Position numbers and translations under genes: made by a program
Source of the DNA: an uncultured Actinomycetes bacterium
GTDB lineage: Bacteria > Actinomycetota > Actinomycetes > Nanopelagicales > Nanopelagicaceae
Reading direction: 5' to 3'
Length of the DNA stretch: 11,137 nucleotides
Assembly (NCBI GenBank): GCA_903839585.1
Contig: CAIMCU010000208.1
Coordinates: 1 to 11,137, forward strand
Notes under the pieces: generated by a model
Database searches by the model: none
What the model was told of the DNA's origin: nothing
What the model saw: the letters and a program-made list of their open reading frames with translations, nothing else
Shown here: piece by piece, positions 1 through 8,042 of the stretch
Numbering within the stretch: position 1 is the first letter of the stretch
Layout: each line of letters opens with the position of its first letter

Positions 1-1388
1 CGTGTTCCTGATGCAACAACGTTGACTGCAGGGAAGATGCGCTTATCGGCCATTCTGCGATCGAGGATGAGCTCCATATTTCCTGTGCCCTTGAACTCTT
101 CGAAGATCACTTCATCCAGACGAGATCCGGTATCATCGAGCGCAGTTGCAAGAATGGTCAGTGACCCACCATCTTCAATATTACGAGCTGCACCAAAGAA
201 CTTCTTAGGTGGATAAAGCGCTGCTGAATCAACACCACCAGAGAGAATTCGACCTGATGCTGGTGCTGCGATGTTGTATGCGCGACCAAGACGTGTGATT
301 GAGTCGAGGAGAACAACTACATCGTGGCCAAGCTCTACAAGGCGCTTTGCGCGCTCGATGGCTAGCTCTGCAATTGTTGTGTGATCATCTGCAGGGCGAT
401 CAAATGTTGAGGCGATAACTTCGCCCTTAACTGATCGCTGCATATCTGTAACTTCTTCAGGACGCTCATCTACTAGAACAACCATTAAGTGACACTCTGG
501 ATTGTTAGTTGTGATTGCGTTGGCGATTGACTGCAAGACCATTGTTTTACCAGCCTTTGGTGGCGAAACAATAAGTCCGCGCTGGCCCTTACCAATTGGT
601 GCAATAAGGTCGATAACACGAGTTGTAAGAATGTTTGGCTCAGTTTCAAGACGAAGACGCTCTTGAGGATAGAGAGGAACAAGCTTGCTGAACTCAACAC
701 GGCCCTTAGCCTCTTCGTAAGGAACACCGTTAACTGTTTCAAGAGTAATGAGTGGGTTGTACTTCTGGCGTTGTTCGCCTTCACGTGCCTGGCGAACCTG
801 ACCCGTTACAACATCTCCCTTACGCAATCCGTACTTACGGACCTGCTGCTGTGAGACGTAAACATCGTTAGGGCTTGGTAGGTATCCACCTGTGCGGATA
901 AAGGAGAAGTTTTCCATGATGTCTACAAGGCCACCCACTGGTACCAAAACATCATCCTCTGAAATTACTGGCTCGCGCTCTTCGCGAGGTGCACGATCTC
1001 GGTTGCGGTCACGTCCACGGTTGCGGTCACGTCCACGGTTGCGGTCACGTCCACCACGGAATTCGCGGTTGTCGGAGTCGTTGCCACCGGAGTTATTGTT
1101 TGAGTCATTATTTGAGTCATTGTCATCATCATCGCCCTCATTAGAAGGTGCGCTCTGATCGCGGTTAGAACTCTTCTTGGCATTACGTGCTTCGCGGCGT
1201 GCTTCGCGTTCAGCCTTAGCTGCCTCGCGGTTTGATGCCTGTAAATCTGCAATCGCTGTTACAAGAGCGTCCTTCTTTAACTTTGCAGCGCCATCGATGC
1301 CGAGTTGGGAGGCCACTTCCTTAAGTTTCGGAAGGGTCATCGCTGTTAGCTCTGGACTACTTGAGCGAACTGGTTCTTTTTCAGTCAT
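1..1388 (-). CDS. rho: Transcription termination factor Rho (3' end cut by window edge)
   Basis: Hexameric RNA-dependent ATPase/helicase that ends transcription by pulling RNA from RNA polymerase in the cytoplasm. 462 residues are visible; by comparison with E. coli Rho (419 aa) roughly the last 65-70 are missing beyond position 1. Order seen: a Rho_N/SAP-like helical domain (about residues 13-50); a charged, low-complexity insert (about 51-140) with an acidic/Asn/Ser stretch followed by GRDRNR repeats; an OB-fold RNA-binding domain (about 144-220); and the RecA-like ATPase, with Walker A PPKAGKT (Lys281), a VDERPEEV loop, Walker B VVVLLD (Asp362) and the Q/R-loop region with SGGVDSAAL and KKFFGAARN. 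An insert of this kind is known from high-GC Gram-positive Rho proteins. The ATG follows an A/G-rich stretch (GAAAAGAAG). It is the last gene of the argS-lysA-hom-thrC-thrB-rho run, 131 bp after thrB. Identity is certain from the ATPase motifs. Confidence 0.98.
   Translation of the reverse strand, partial: MTEKEPVRSSSPELTAMTLPKLKEVASQLGIDGAAKLKKDALVTAIADLQASNREAAKAEREARREARNAKKSSNRDQSAPSNEGDDDDNDSNNDSNNNSGGNDSDNREFRGGRDRNRGRDRNRGRDRNRDRAPREEREPVISEDDVLVPVGGLVDIMENFSFIRTGGYLPSPNDVYVSQQQVRKYGLRKGDVVTGQVRQAREGEQRQKYNPLITLETVNGVPYEEAKGRVEFSKLVPLYPQERLRLETEPNILTTRVIDLIAPIGKGQRGLIVSPPKAGKTMVLQSIANAITTNNPECHLMVVLVDERPEEVTDMQRSVKGEVIASTFDRPADDHTTIAELAIERAKRLVELGHDVVVLLDSITRLGRAYNIAAPASGRILSGGVDSAALYPPKKFFGAARNIEDGGSLTILATALDDTGSRLDEVIFEEFKGTGNMELILDRRMADKRIFPAVNVVASGT
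1000..1053 (-). repeat. Three perfect 18-bp tandem repeats inside rho
   Basis: The plus-strand unit CGGTTGCGGTCACGTCCA occurs three times with no mismatch (1000-1017, 1018-1035, 1036-1053). Read on the minus strand in the rho frame it encodes GRDRNR, giving an Arg/Asp/Asn block at about residues 114-132. Identity at the DNA level, including third codon positions, points to recent slippage expansion rather than old protein-level selection alone. Confidence 0.97.
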
Positions 1389-1460
1389 GTGCTTCTTTTC
1401 ATTTGGGGCTACGCACTCACGAATTACTCGCAAAGGCGAAGAGCCTGTGGTTTTTTCTGG

Positions 1461-1466
1461 ATTATC
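1461..1466 (-). promoter_or_regulatory. Possible -10 box of a rho-specific promoter
   Basis: In the 131-bp thrB-rho gap the minus strand contains GATAAT, about 72 bp before the rho ATG. No convincing -35 hexamer lies 16-18 bp upstream (AAGTTA is the best at 17). This is the only good -10-like word I see in the gap. Rho may simply be read from the argS operon promoter, so the call is weak. Confidence 0.22.
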
Positions 1467-1519
1467 TCGGCCGACTTACGCCGTAACTTCCGGCTGGCTA
1501 GATAGGGAAAGCGTAGCAG

Positions 1520-2446
1520 TTAGATAAGTGTGGCGCCAAACGGCGAAATCTCGAGGGGTTTAGCCTCAAACTTAGAGCCCGCAGCACGTATTAACTCTGC
1601 AGCATCTGCATCATTTCCAGCATGTAGAGCTAGAACCGTTGGTCCTGCCCCAGAGATAAAGGCTGCAACTCCAGCTGCTCGCAGTTTAGTCATTAACTCA
1701 AATGAGGCTGGCATCGCTTCCTTTCGGTAGCTCTGATGCAAGAAATCCTCAGTCGCTCGGTACAAAAGATCTGGACGTAGTGTCAAAGCGTGTACTAGTA
1801 ACGCCGCATTCGCTGAGTTACGTGCAGCATCCTTGTGCGGAATGCTCTCGGGCAGCATCTTCCTTGCTTTGGTAGTTGCAACTGCAGAGTTTGGGATAAA
1901 CGCAATCGCGCGAACACGAGGATCGACAGCTAAAGAGATGGATTGCGCAACCTCTTTACCGTGACGATCCTCCTGCCATGCAACTACTGCTCCACCGAAA
2001 AGTGCAGCTGCAACGTTGTCAGGATGGCCCTCCATCTCGGTGGCCAAGTTAAGAAGTACTTCATCACTCATTTTGTCGCTGCCTGTAAGTACTAATGCAC
2101 GTGCAAGAACTAATCCCCCAATAATTGCACTGGCAGATGAGCCAAGCCCACGCCCATGAGGAATAACGTTAAGCGCACGCACTGCAACGCCTTTAGGTTT
2201 TCCACCTAAAAAGTCAAAGCCTTTATACATCGCCTTCACCAAAAGGTTCTTGTCAGTACGCGGCACATCGTCGGCGCCTTCACCAGTTACATCGATATCC
2301 AACCCTGCATCATCGAGAATCTGTGCAACGTAGCGATCATGCATACCCAGTGCTAAACCAAATGAATCAAAGCCAGGACCAAGGTTGGCACTGGAGGCAG
2401 GGACTTGAACCTGGATTGGATTTGCTTTAAAGGTTGGCTTGGCCAT
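1520..2446 (-). CDS. thrB: Homoserine kinase
   Basis: Phosphorylates L-homoserine with ATP to O-phosphohomoserine, the substrate of ThrC, in threonine synthesis. The 308-residue protein has the full GHMP kinase layout. Motif 1 is VPASSANLGPGFDSFGLAL (residues 15-33). The phosphate-binding motif 2 is PHGRGLGSSAS (96-106). The conserved EGHPDNVAAALFGG segment is at 139-152. Motif 3 is SGAGPTVLAL (265-274). Length matches bacterial ThrB (about 300-310). The ATG lies 12 bp after the thrC stop with only a weak Shine-Dalgarno (CGAGAA), so coupling to thrC translation is likely. It sits between thrC and rho, as in mycobacteria. No missing residue or frameshift is seen. Confidence 0.97.
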   Translation of the reverse strand: MAKPTFKANPIQVQVPASSANLGPGFDSFGLALGMHDRYVAQILDDAGLDIDVTGEGADDVPRTDKNLLVKAMYKGFDFLGGKPKGVAVRALNVIPHGRGLGSSASAIIGGLVLARALVLTGSDKMSDEVLLNLATEMEGHPDNVAAALFGGAVVAWQEDRHGKEVAQSISLAVDPRVRAIAFIPNSAVATTKARKMLPESIPHKDAARNSANAALLVHALTLRPDLLYRATEDFLHQSYRKEAMPASFELMTKLRAAGVAAFISGAGPTVLALHAGNDADAAELIRAAGSKFEAKPLEISPFGATLI

Positions 2447-2458
2447 AATCAGTTCTCG

Positions 2459-3544
2459 TTACTTCTTTAGCCCAAGAGCTTTTGCAGCAAGTGCTGCATT
2501 TACCTTTACAACCTTTGGCTTCTTAAATGTTTCAAGCGCCCAAGAAATATCCTTCAAGCCATGACCTGTCACAGTAATAACGATGCGCTTGCCCTTAGGA
2601 AGCTTTCCGGCCTTCTTGTACTTAATAAGTCCAGCAATTCCTGCAGCACTAGATGGCTCAACAAAGACACCCTCTTTTCCTGCAACGATTGCGTACGCAG
2701 CCAAGATCTCTTTATCTGTCACTGAATCAATTACTCCACCGGATGAATCACGTGCTTCAATGGCTTGATCCCATGAAGCTGGATTTCCAATTCGAATCTC
2801 TGTTGCGATGGTCTCTGGCTTTAAGACCGGCTTACCTTTCACAAGTGGCGCAGCGCCGGCTGCTTGAAATCCCCACATCTGAGGAAGCTTCTTTGAGATG
2901 CCATCTTTGCGGTACTCGCGGTACCCCTTCCAGTAAGCGGTGATATTTCCTGCATTACCAACTGGAAGTGCGTGAATATCGGGAGCATCTCCAAGCAGAT
3001 CAACGACCTCAAATGCTGCGGTCTTTTGTCCTTCAATACGGAAAGGGTTAACGCTGTTTACTAATGCAACCGGGTAGTTATCTGAAAGATCTCGAGCCAG
3101 AGTTAGACAGTCATCAAAGTTGCCATTTACCTGAAGAATCTGTGCACCGTGGATTACAGCTTGAGCTAGCTTTCCTGTGGCAATCTTTCCTGCAGGAATC
3201 AGAACGGCGCAGATCATCCCCGCTTTTGTTGCGTAGGCAGCGGCGCTTGCACTTGTATTTCCAGTTGATGCACAGATAACAGCTTTGGCGCCATCTTCAG
3301 CGGCTTTCGAGATCGCCATTGTCATTCCGCGATCTTTGAAGGAGCCGGTCGGATTGTTACCCTCAAACTTTAGCCAGACATCGTTTTCGAGAAGTTCTGA
3401 TAGATAACCGGCGTGAATAAGAGGTGTTCCGCCTTCGCGAAGAGAGATGATCGGAGTCTTAGCTGAAACTGGCAAGCGATTTCGATACTCCTCGATCACT
3501 CCACGCCACTGATGGGCACCACTCTTTTTTCCAAAGATGCTCAT
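2459..3544 (-). CDS. thrC: Threonine synthase
   Basis: PLP enzyme that converts O-phosphohomoserine and water to L-threonine and phosphate, the final step of the branch. The 361-residue protein is the short form seen in Actinobacteria and Bacillus, not the roughly 430-residue enterobacterial form. Residues seen: the PLP-binding lysine Lys70 in GSFKDRGM (67-74), the STGNTSAS loop (93-100) and the phosphate-cradling GNAGN loop (197-201). The extra TVTGHGLKD near the C-terminus (325-332) is typical of the family. The start ATG overlaps the hom stop as ATGA (4 bp), and an AGAGGGAG ribosome binding site lies inside the hom 3' end. Both fix the start and argue for translational coupling. It uses the product of the downstream thrB gene. 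Confidence 0.97.
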   Translation of the reverse strand: MSIFGKKSGAHQWRGVIEEYRNRLPVSAKTPIISLREGGTPLIHAGYLSELLENDVWLKFEGNNPTGSFKDRGMTMAISKAAEDGAKAVICASTGNTSASAAAYATKAGMICAVLIPAGKIATGKLAQAVIHGAQILQVNGNFDDCLTLARDLSDNYPVALVNSVNPFRIEGQKTAAFEVVDLLGDAPDIHALPVGNAGNITAYWKGYREYRKDGISKKLPQMWGFQAAGAAPLVKGKPVLKPETIATEIRIGNPASWDQAIEARDSSGGVIDSVTDKEILAAYAIVAGKEGVFVEPSSAAGIAGLIKYKKAGKLPKGKRIVITVTGHGLKDISWALETFKKPKVVKVNAALAAKALGLKK

Positions 3545-4854
3545 GCCGACAACGCTCCCTCTACGCGTATAACACTTGAAACATGCTTCACCATATCCAT
3601 CGCCTTCAAAGCATCAACTGTGGCTTTGAGCTCGCCTTCAGTTGCTTGGTGAGTAACGATTGTGAGCTCGGCTTCTGTATCTCGCCCAGCCTGATTAACG
3701 GTCTGAATAGATACTCCGTGTGTTGAAAAGACTTGAGCGATCGCAGCCAATACGCCCGCCTTTTCCTCTACCTCAAGGCGAATCAAAAACTTTGTCTTCG
3801 TAGTTTCAATTGGTGCAATATCGCGATCTGCATAATCTGTTTCGCGTTGTCCAACAGAGTTATGGGCAATGTGTCTTGCAACTGCACAGATATCTCCAAG
3901 AATTGCAGAAGCTGTCGGTGCACCACCGGCTCCACGTCCGTAGAACATGAGTGAACCAGCAGATTCGGCTTCAACATATACCGCGTTAAAGGCATCACGA
4001 ACAGAAGCCAATGGATGGCTCTTGTGAAGCATGACCGGGTGAACACGTACTGAGATTTCATCGCTTGGAGTGAGCTCAGAGATGGCTAGCAGTTTGATGA
4101 CGTGATCCATTGACTTAGCAATCTGCACATCTTCAAGTGTGATTTTAGAAATTCCTTCGCGATATACATCATCGATAGTTACGCGAGTATGAAAGGCAAG
4201 ACCAGAGAGAATTGCAGCTTTAGCGGCGGCATCAAAGCCTTCGACATCGGCTGTCGGGTCAGCCTCAGCGTAACCGAGCGCTTGAGCCTCTTTAAGTACA
4301 TCTGCAAACTCGCGGTTATCTTCATGCATCTTTGTAAGAATGTAGTTTGTAGTTCCGTTAACGATTCCCATCAAGCGAGTAACAAAGTCGCCAACGAGGG
4401 AGTCACGCATAGGTCGAATAATTGGTATCGCACCTGCAACGGCAGCTTCGTAGTAAATATCCTCACCCTTTGCATACGCCGCTGTAAACATCTCTGCCCC
4501 GTGGCTTGCAAGTAGCGCCTTGTTCGCGGTTACGACAGATTTACGGTTTTCAATCGCCGCCATAATGAGTTCACGGGCAGGTTCGATTCCACCCATAACC
4601 TCAACGATGAGATCAATCTCTGGATCATTGACGATTGACTTTGCATCGGTTGTAAATAGCTTTGGATCTATGTCATCGATTGGTCGGATAGTACGTACTG
4701 CAATCTTGACGAGTTCGATCTTAACTCCGGCCCGAGTTGAAAGCTCCTCTTTATCTGCAAGAAGAAGACGAGCAACATGACTGCCAACGACTCCGCATCC
4801 GAGCATGCCGATGCGCACTGGACGATCGAAGATGTGCTTATCCACCGGGTTCAT
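3541..4854 (-). CDS. hom: Homoserine dehydrogenase with C-terminal ACT domain
   Basis: NAD(P)H-dependent reduction of L-aspartate 4-semialdehyde to L-homoserine, the branch point to threonine and methionine. The 437-residue protein starts with a Rossmann fold: GCGVVG nucleotide-binding loop at residues 19-24 and [10 protein letters not shown] at 107-116. The catalytic/dimer domain follows, with NGTTNYIL (166-173) and the family signature around [20 protein letters not shown] (192-211; the following Lys213 is the likely catalytic lysine). A C-terminal ACT domain (about 355-433) begins near [19 protein letters not shown] domains in this enzyme usually mediate threonine feedback inhibition, so control by the end product of the operon is inferred. 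Start lies 4 bp after the lysA stop; the stop overlaps thrC. It is the monofunctional form, with no aspartokinase fusion. Confidence 0.97.
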   Translation of the reverse strand: MNPVDKHIFDRPVRIGMLGCGVVGSHVARLLLADKEELSTRAGVKIELVKIAVRTIRPIDDIDPKLFTTDAKSIVNDPEIDLIVEVMGGIEPARELIMAAIENRKSVVTANKALLASHGAEMFTAAYAKGEDIYYEAAVAGAIPIIRPMRDSLVGDFVTRLMGIVNGTTNYILTKMHEDNREFADVLKEAQALGYAEADPTADVEGFDAAAKAAILSGLAFHTRVTIDDVYREGISKITLEDVQIAKSMDHVIKLLAISELTPSDEISVRVHPVMLHKSHPLASVRDAFNAVYVEAESAGSLMFYGRGAGGAPTASAILGDICAVARHIAHNSVGQRETDYADRDIAPIETTKTKFLIRLEVEEKAGVLAAIAQVFSTHGVSIQTVNQAGRDTEAELTIVTHQATEGELKATVDALKAMDMVKHVSSVIRVEGALSA

Positions 4855-4858
4855 CCGC

Positions 4859-6175
4859 CTATTCTTTCACATCAAGTGCGAGTAAATCTGCCTCATTTTC
4901 TCGGCGGACTATTACGCGGGCTTTCCCATCTTTTACAGCGATAACCGGTGGTCTAGGGACGTGATTGTAGTTACTTGCCATGCTTCTTCCGTAAGCACCT
5001 GTTGCGGGAGTAGCCAGTAAATCCCCTGGTGCGATATCTGATTGAAGATCGATGTCACGAATTACGATATCGCCAGTCTCACAATGCTTTCCGACAATTC
5101 GGGATGAAACCTTTTCTGATTGAGATTGGCGTGATGCCAAGATTGCAAAGTACTGAGCATCGTAAAGTGATGGACGAATATTCTCGCTCATTCCTCCATC
5201 GACAGAGATGTATCGACGGATATTTCCATCTTCGAGAGTTACATCTTTAGTGGTTCCGACTTCATACAGAGTAAAGGTTGTGGGACCAACGATTGCCCGT
5301 CCTGGTTCGATAGAGATAACTGGAATTGAAAGATTCTTTGCAGCGCAGTGTTTCTTCACGGCGGCATGGAGTGCAGGTATTACCTCACTCGGTTGTACCG
5401 TCTCTTCATTTGGAAGGTATGCAATTCCATAGCCTCCACCTAAATCCAACTCTGGAAGTTCGCGTCCAAACGCATCACGAAACTTCGCTAAGAAGTTGAT
5501 GAGTCGCTCTGATGCCATCTCAAATGAGTCTGTCCCAAATATCTGTGAACCGACGTGACAGTGGACGCCGCGAAGCTCTAACTCGGAATGACGCAGAACC
5601 ACTTGAACTGCATCCCAAGCAGCGCCACTTGCGATAGAGAAACCAAACTTCACATCTTCATGTGCTGTGGAGATCGACTCGTGCGTATGAGCCTGAACGC
5701 CTGGTGTAAGGCGCAAGAAGACCGCTTGAACCTTTGAATGCTTGCGCGCCATAGCGGCAACGCGTTCGATCTCATGCAGTGAGTCGATAACTACTGTCTT
5801 CACGCCGACTTCAACGGCTCGATCAATCTCTGCAAGTGATTTATTGTTTCCGTGAACCTCTATCTTTGAAGGATCGATTCCACCAGCTAGCGCTGCTGCT
5901 AACTCGCCTCCTGTGCAGACATCGATACCGATACCAATCTCTTTAATCCATCGAGCAACATCTGTGCAGATAAATGCTTTCGCTGCATAGAAGACACCTC
6001 CAGCTTGCGGGCCAAACTCAGACGCTAAGGCGCTCTGCCAACTGAGAGCACGGGTGCGAAAATCATCTTCGTCAATAAAAAATGATGGTGTTCCAAAATC
6101 CTTTGCAAGCTTCGAAGCGCTGATGCCAGACAGATGTAGTTGATTATCGTCAAATGAGACATTTTTCGACCACAT
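4859..6175 (-). CDS. lysA: Diaminopimelate decarboxylase
   Basis: PLP-dependent decarboxylation of meso-diaminopimelate to L-lysine, the last step of lysine synthesis. The 438 residues form a fold-type III (alanine racemase-like) barrel plus a C-terminal beta domain. Visible signatures: YAAKAF with the PLP lysine Lys66, HVGSQIF (207-213), the glycine-rich phosphate loop GGGYG (246-250), EPGR (290-293), CETGD (365-369) with the catalytic Cys contributed across the dimer, and TGAYGRSMASNYN (392-404). The start is well supported: ATG lies 2 bp after the argS stop, with GGAGAGG about 8 nt upstream inside the last argS codons. Tight coupling to argS is an actinobacterial arrangement; in Corynebacterium argS-lysA is a known lysine/arginine-responsive operon. 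Regulation of that kind is not visible here. Confidence 0.97.
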   Translation of the reverse strand: MWSKNVSFDDNQLHLSGISASKLAKDFGTPSFFIDEDDFRTRALSWQSALASEFGPQAGGVFYAAKAFICTDVARWIKEIGIGIDVCTGGELAAALAGGIDPSKIEVHGNNKSLAEIDRAVEVGVKTVVIDSLHEIERVAAMARKHSKVQAVFLRLTPGVQAHTHESISTAHEDVKFGFSIASGAAWDAVQVVLRHSELELRGVHCHVGSQIFGTDSFEMASERLINFLAKFRDAFGRELPELDLGGGYGIAYLPNEETVQPSEVIPALHAAVKKHCAAKNLSIPVISIEPGRAIVGPTTFTLYEVGTTKDVTLEDGNIRRYISVDGGMSENIRPSLYDAQYFAILASRQSQSEKVSSRIVGKHCETGDIVIRDIDLQSDIAPGDLLATPATGAYGRSMASNYNHVPRPPVIAVKDGKARVIVRRENEADLLALDVKE

Positions 6176-6177
6176 GA

Positions 6178-7875
6178 TTACATCCTCTCCGGTGCGCTTA
6201 CGCCAAGTAGATCAAGACCATTCTTCAGTACTTGCTTAGTTGCTGCACATAGATTTAATCGCGCAGAGTGAAGCGATGTAACCGGCTCATCTCCCATCGG
6301 TAGTACGCGGCAGTCTGCGTAAAAGCCGTGATAAAGACCGGCGAGCTCTTCTAGATAGCGGGCAATACGGTGTGGTTCGCGAAGCTCGGCGGCCCCACTG
6401 ACTACACGAGGGAACTCGGCAAGTGCACCTAAGAGTTCGTTTTCGCGATCATGGCTAAGTTGCTCTGGGTCAAAGTTTTCTAATCCGTGCGCTGCCTTGA
6501 GTTCATCAGCGTTACGAAGCACAGCTGCGATCCGTGCATGTGCGTACTGCACGTAATACACAGGGTTTTCATTTGTATTTCGCTTCAAAATATCTACATC
6601 CATCACCATGGGAGTTTCGACTGGATAGCGAATGAGTGTGTAGCGGGCGGCATCAACGCCAACCTTTTCTACCAACTCTTCAAGGGTAATAATCGTTCCA
6701 GCGCGCTTTGAGAGCTTGACCTCTTCGCCACCCTCCATGATTTTTACAAGTTGGCCGATCAGTACCTCAATGTTGTACTTAGGGTCATCCCCAGCGCATG
6801 CTGCAATTGCACCTAATCGGTTAACGTACCCGTGGTGATCTGCACCAAGCATGTAGATACAGATATCAAAGCCACGTTCGCGCTTATTAATGTAGTAAGC
6901 GGTATCTGACGCAAAGTAGGTTAAATCTCCGTTGGCTTTAACAAGTACGCGGTCCTTGTCATCTGTGAAATCCGTTGTGCGAAGCCAAGTTGCACCATCG
7001 ACTTCAAAAACATGTCCCTGCGAGCGCAGCTTCTCTAAACCATGATCGACCGCACCTGAGTCGTGTAGTGAGCGCTCTGAGAACCAAACATCAAACTTTG
7101 TTTGAAAGGTTTCTAGCACTCGCTTCTGATCTGCTAGCTGAGCCATGTACGCAGCTTCTCTAAAAGCTATGAACCGCTCTTGCGTTGGTAAGTTAAGAAT
7201 TCCTGCATTTGCTGAAACAACCTCTGCTGCTAAATCCTTGATGTACTCGCCCTGATATCCATCCTCAGGAATCGGATTACCAAGCGCTGCAGCTTCTACC
7301 GATTGACCGAAGAGGTCCATCTGATTGCCGCGATCGTTGATATAAAACTCACGTGTCACCTTGGCACCTGCTGCAGTTAACACGCGACCGAGTGCATCGC
7401 CTACCGCGGCCCAACGAGTATGGCCAAGGTGCAATGGCCCAGTTGGATTAGCGCTAATGAACTCAAGGTTGATCGTTACACCTTTTAACTTCTCACCTGT
7501 TCCGAACTTAGAGCCTGCAAGGATTACTGTTCGAACTAAATCTGCTTGGCTAGCGCGATTGAGCGTGATGTTGATAAAGCCGGGGCCTGCGATATCCACC
7601 TTTGTGACCTCTGGCAAAGACTCAAGATCTGCCTTTAACAACTGCGCGACCTCGCGAGGATTCTTACCCGCAGGCTTAGCTAATTGAAGTGCAATAGAAG
7701 AGGCGTAATCACCATGATCGCGATTCTTTGGACGTTCTAAAGGAATGGAGTCTGGAACCTGTCCGACTAGATCTCCACGCTCAATTGCACGAGCGATTGC
7801 CCCTTGAATCTGGGTCGCTAGGAGTTCTGAATGCGAGGACACCTGCGTAAGGCTACCGTTTTTTGTTACTTCCAC
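6178..7875 (-). CDS. argS: Arginyl-tRNA synthetase (GTG start)
   Basis: Class I aminoacyl-tRNA synthetase that charges tRNA-Arg. The 565-residue protein has an N-terminal additional domain (about 15-110), the HIGH-type signature SANPTGPLHLGH (141-152), FYINDRGNQ (178-185), the KMSKS-type loop as KLSKRAG (388-394), and a C-terminal DALR anticodon-binding helical domain (about 440-565, VYYVQYAHAR at its start). Length fits bacterial ArgRS (550-590). The start codon is GTG: AGAGG lies 6 nt upstream (minus-strand 7886-7882) and no upstream in-frame ATG is seen. It is the first gene of the biosynthetic run and is divergent from tRNA-Leu, whose predicted -10 box overlaps this ribosome binding site. 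Its own promoter must lie in or beyond the tRNA gene; I cannot identify it. Confidence 0.97.
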   Translation of the reverse strand: MEVTKNGSLTQVSSHSELLATQIQGAIARAIERGDLVGQVPDSIPLERPKNRDHGDYASSIALQLAKPAGKNPREVAQLLKADLESLPEVTKVDIAGPGFINITLNRASQADLVRTVILAGSKFGTGEKLKGVTINLEFISANPTGPLHLGHTRWAAVGDALGRVLTAAGAKVTREFYINDRGNQMDLFGQSVEAAALGNPIPEDGYQGEYIKDLAAEVVSANAGILNLPTQERFIAFREAAYMAQLADQKRVLETFQTKFDVWFSERSLHDSGAVDHGLEKLRSQGHVFEVDGATWLRTTDFTDDKDRVLVKANGDLTYFASDTAYYINKRERGFDICIYMLGADHHGYVNRLGAIAACAGDDPKYNIEVLIGQLVKIMEGGEEVKLSKRAGTIITLEELVEKVGVDAARYTLIRYPVETPMVMDVDILKRNTNENPVYYVQYAHARIAAVLRNADELKAAHGLENFDPEQLSHDRENELLGALAEFPRVVSGAAELREPHRIARYLEELAGLYHGFYADCRVLPMGDEPVTSLHSARLNLCAATKQVLKNGLDLLGVSAPERM

Positions 7876-7891
7876 GATGAACCTCTAGTGT
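7863..7891 (+). promoter_or_regulatory. Predicted sigma-70-type promoter of the tRNA-Leu gene
   Basis: TTGTTA (7863-7868) and TAGTGT (7886-7891) are separated by 17 bp, placing transcription start near 7897-7899 and giving an 11-nt 5' leader before the mature tRNA. The -35 lies inside the argS coding region on the other strand, and the -10 covers the argS Shine-Dalgarno. Spacing is ideal; the hexamers are moderate matches. Confidence 0.5.
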
Positions 7892-7908
7892 TACCTCTTG
7901 CAACTCCA

Positions 7909-7990
7909 GCGGGAGTGGTGAAATGGCAGACACGCAAGTCTTAGGAACTTGTGCTTCGGCGTGCGGGTTCAAGTCCCGCCTCCCGCACCA
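7909..7990 (+). tRNA. tRNA-Leu (anticodon UAG), CCA encoded
   Basis: The 82-nt sequence folds as a class II tRNA. The acceptor stem GCGGGAG (7909-7915) pairs with CTCCCGC (7980-7986). The discriminator is A7987 and CCA is encoded at 7988-7990. The anticodon stem CAAGT/ACTTG (7935-7939/7947-7951) holds the loop CTTAGGA, whose anticodon TAG (7942-7944) reads CUA and probably other CUN codons. The variable arm (7952-7962) is short for a leucine tRNA but has a TTCG loop. The T stem GCGGG/CCCGC (7963-7967/7975-7979) encloses TTCAAGT. A discriminator A and G-rich acceptor agree with leucine identity. Confidence 0.96.
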
Positions 7991-7992
7991 GA

Positions 7993-8028
7993 TTGATTAC
8001 TCCCAGGTTGATTACTCCCAGGTTGATT
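7993..8028 (+). repeat. 15-bp tandem repeat just after the tRNA
   Basis: TTGATTACTCCCAGG occurs twice in perfect tandem (7993-8007, 8008-8022), followed by a partial third copy TTGATT (8023-8028). It begins 2 bp after the encoded CCA and fills nearly all the space before the hydrolase stop codon. It does not copy the tRNA 3' end, so it is not an attachment-site duplication of the usual kind. Confidence 0.9.
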
Positions 8029-8042
8029 TAGTTCGGGAACTA
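8029..8042. terminator. Small hairpin between convergent tRNA-Leu and hydrolase genes
   Basis: TAGTT CGGG AACTA is a 5-bp stem with a 4-nt loop (a 6-bp repeat at DNA level, TAGTTC/GAACTA). It is followed on the plus strand by TTTA. It overlaps the hydrolase stop codon (TAG, 8042-8040). It is the only candidate terminator for the tRNA transcript and is weak for that purpose: short stem, three Us. Confidence 0.35.

Noticed and set aside
1000..1053. Short repeats considered as a CRISPR-like array
   Set aside because: Units are directly adjacent with no spacers and lie in frame inside rho.
892..1158. Plus-strand ORF rich in Ser, Arg and Leu
   Set aside because: It is the antisense reading of the low-complexity repeat segment of rho; the rho frame has clear domains and motifs.
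1385..1402. Five-codon minus-strand mini-ORF (ATG AAA AGA AGC ACA TGA) whose stop overlaps the rho ATG
   Set aside because: Too short to distinguish from chance, and it coincides with the A/G-rich ribosome binding region of rho.
1476..1486. Palindrome TTACG C CGTAA in the thrB-rho gap as an operator
   Set aside because: Arms are only 5 bp, the centre is one base, and nothing around it supports a binding site; chance is likely.
7909..8042. tRNA-Leu 3' end as a phage/element integration site
   Set aside because: The downstream repeat does not duplicate the tRNA end, and no integrase or foreign genes follow.
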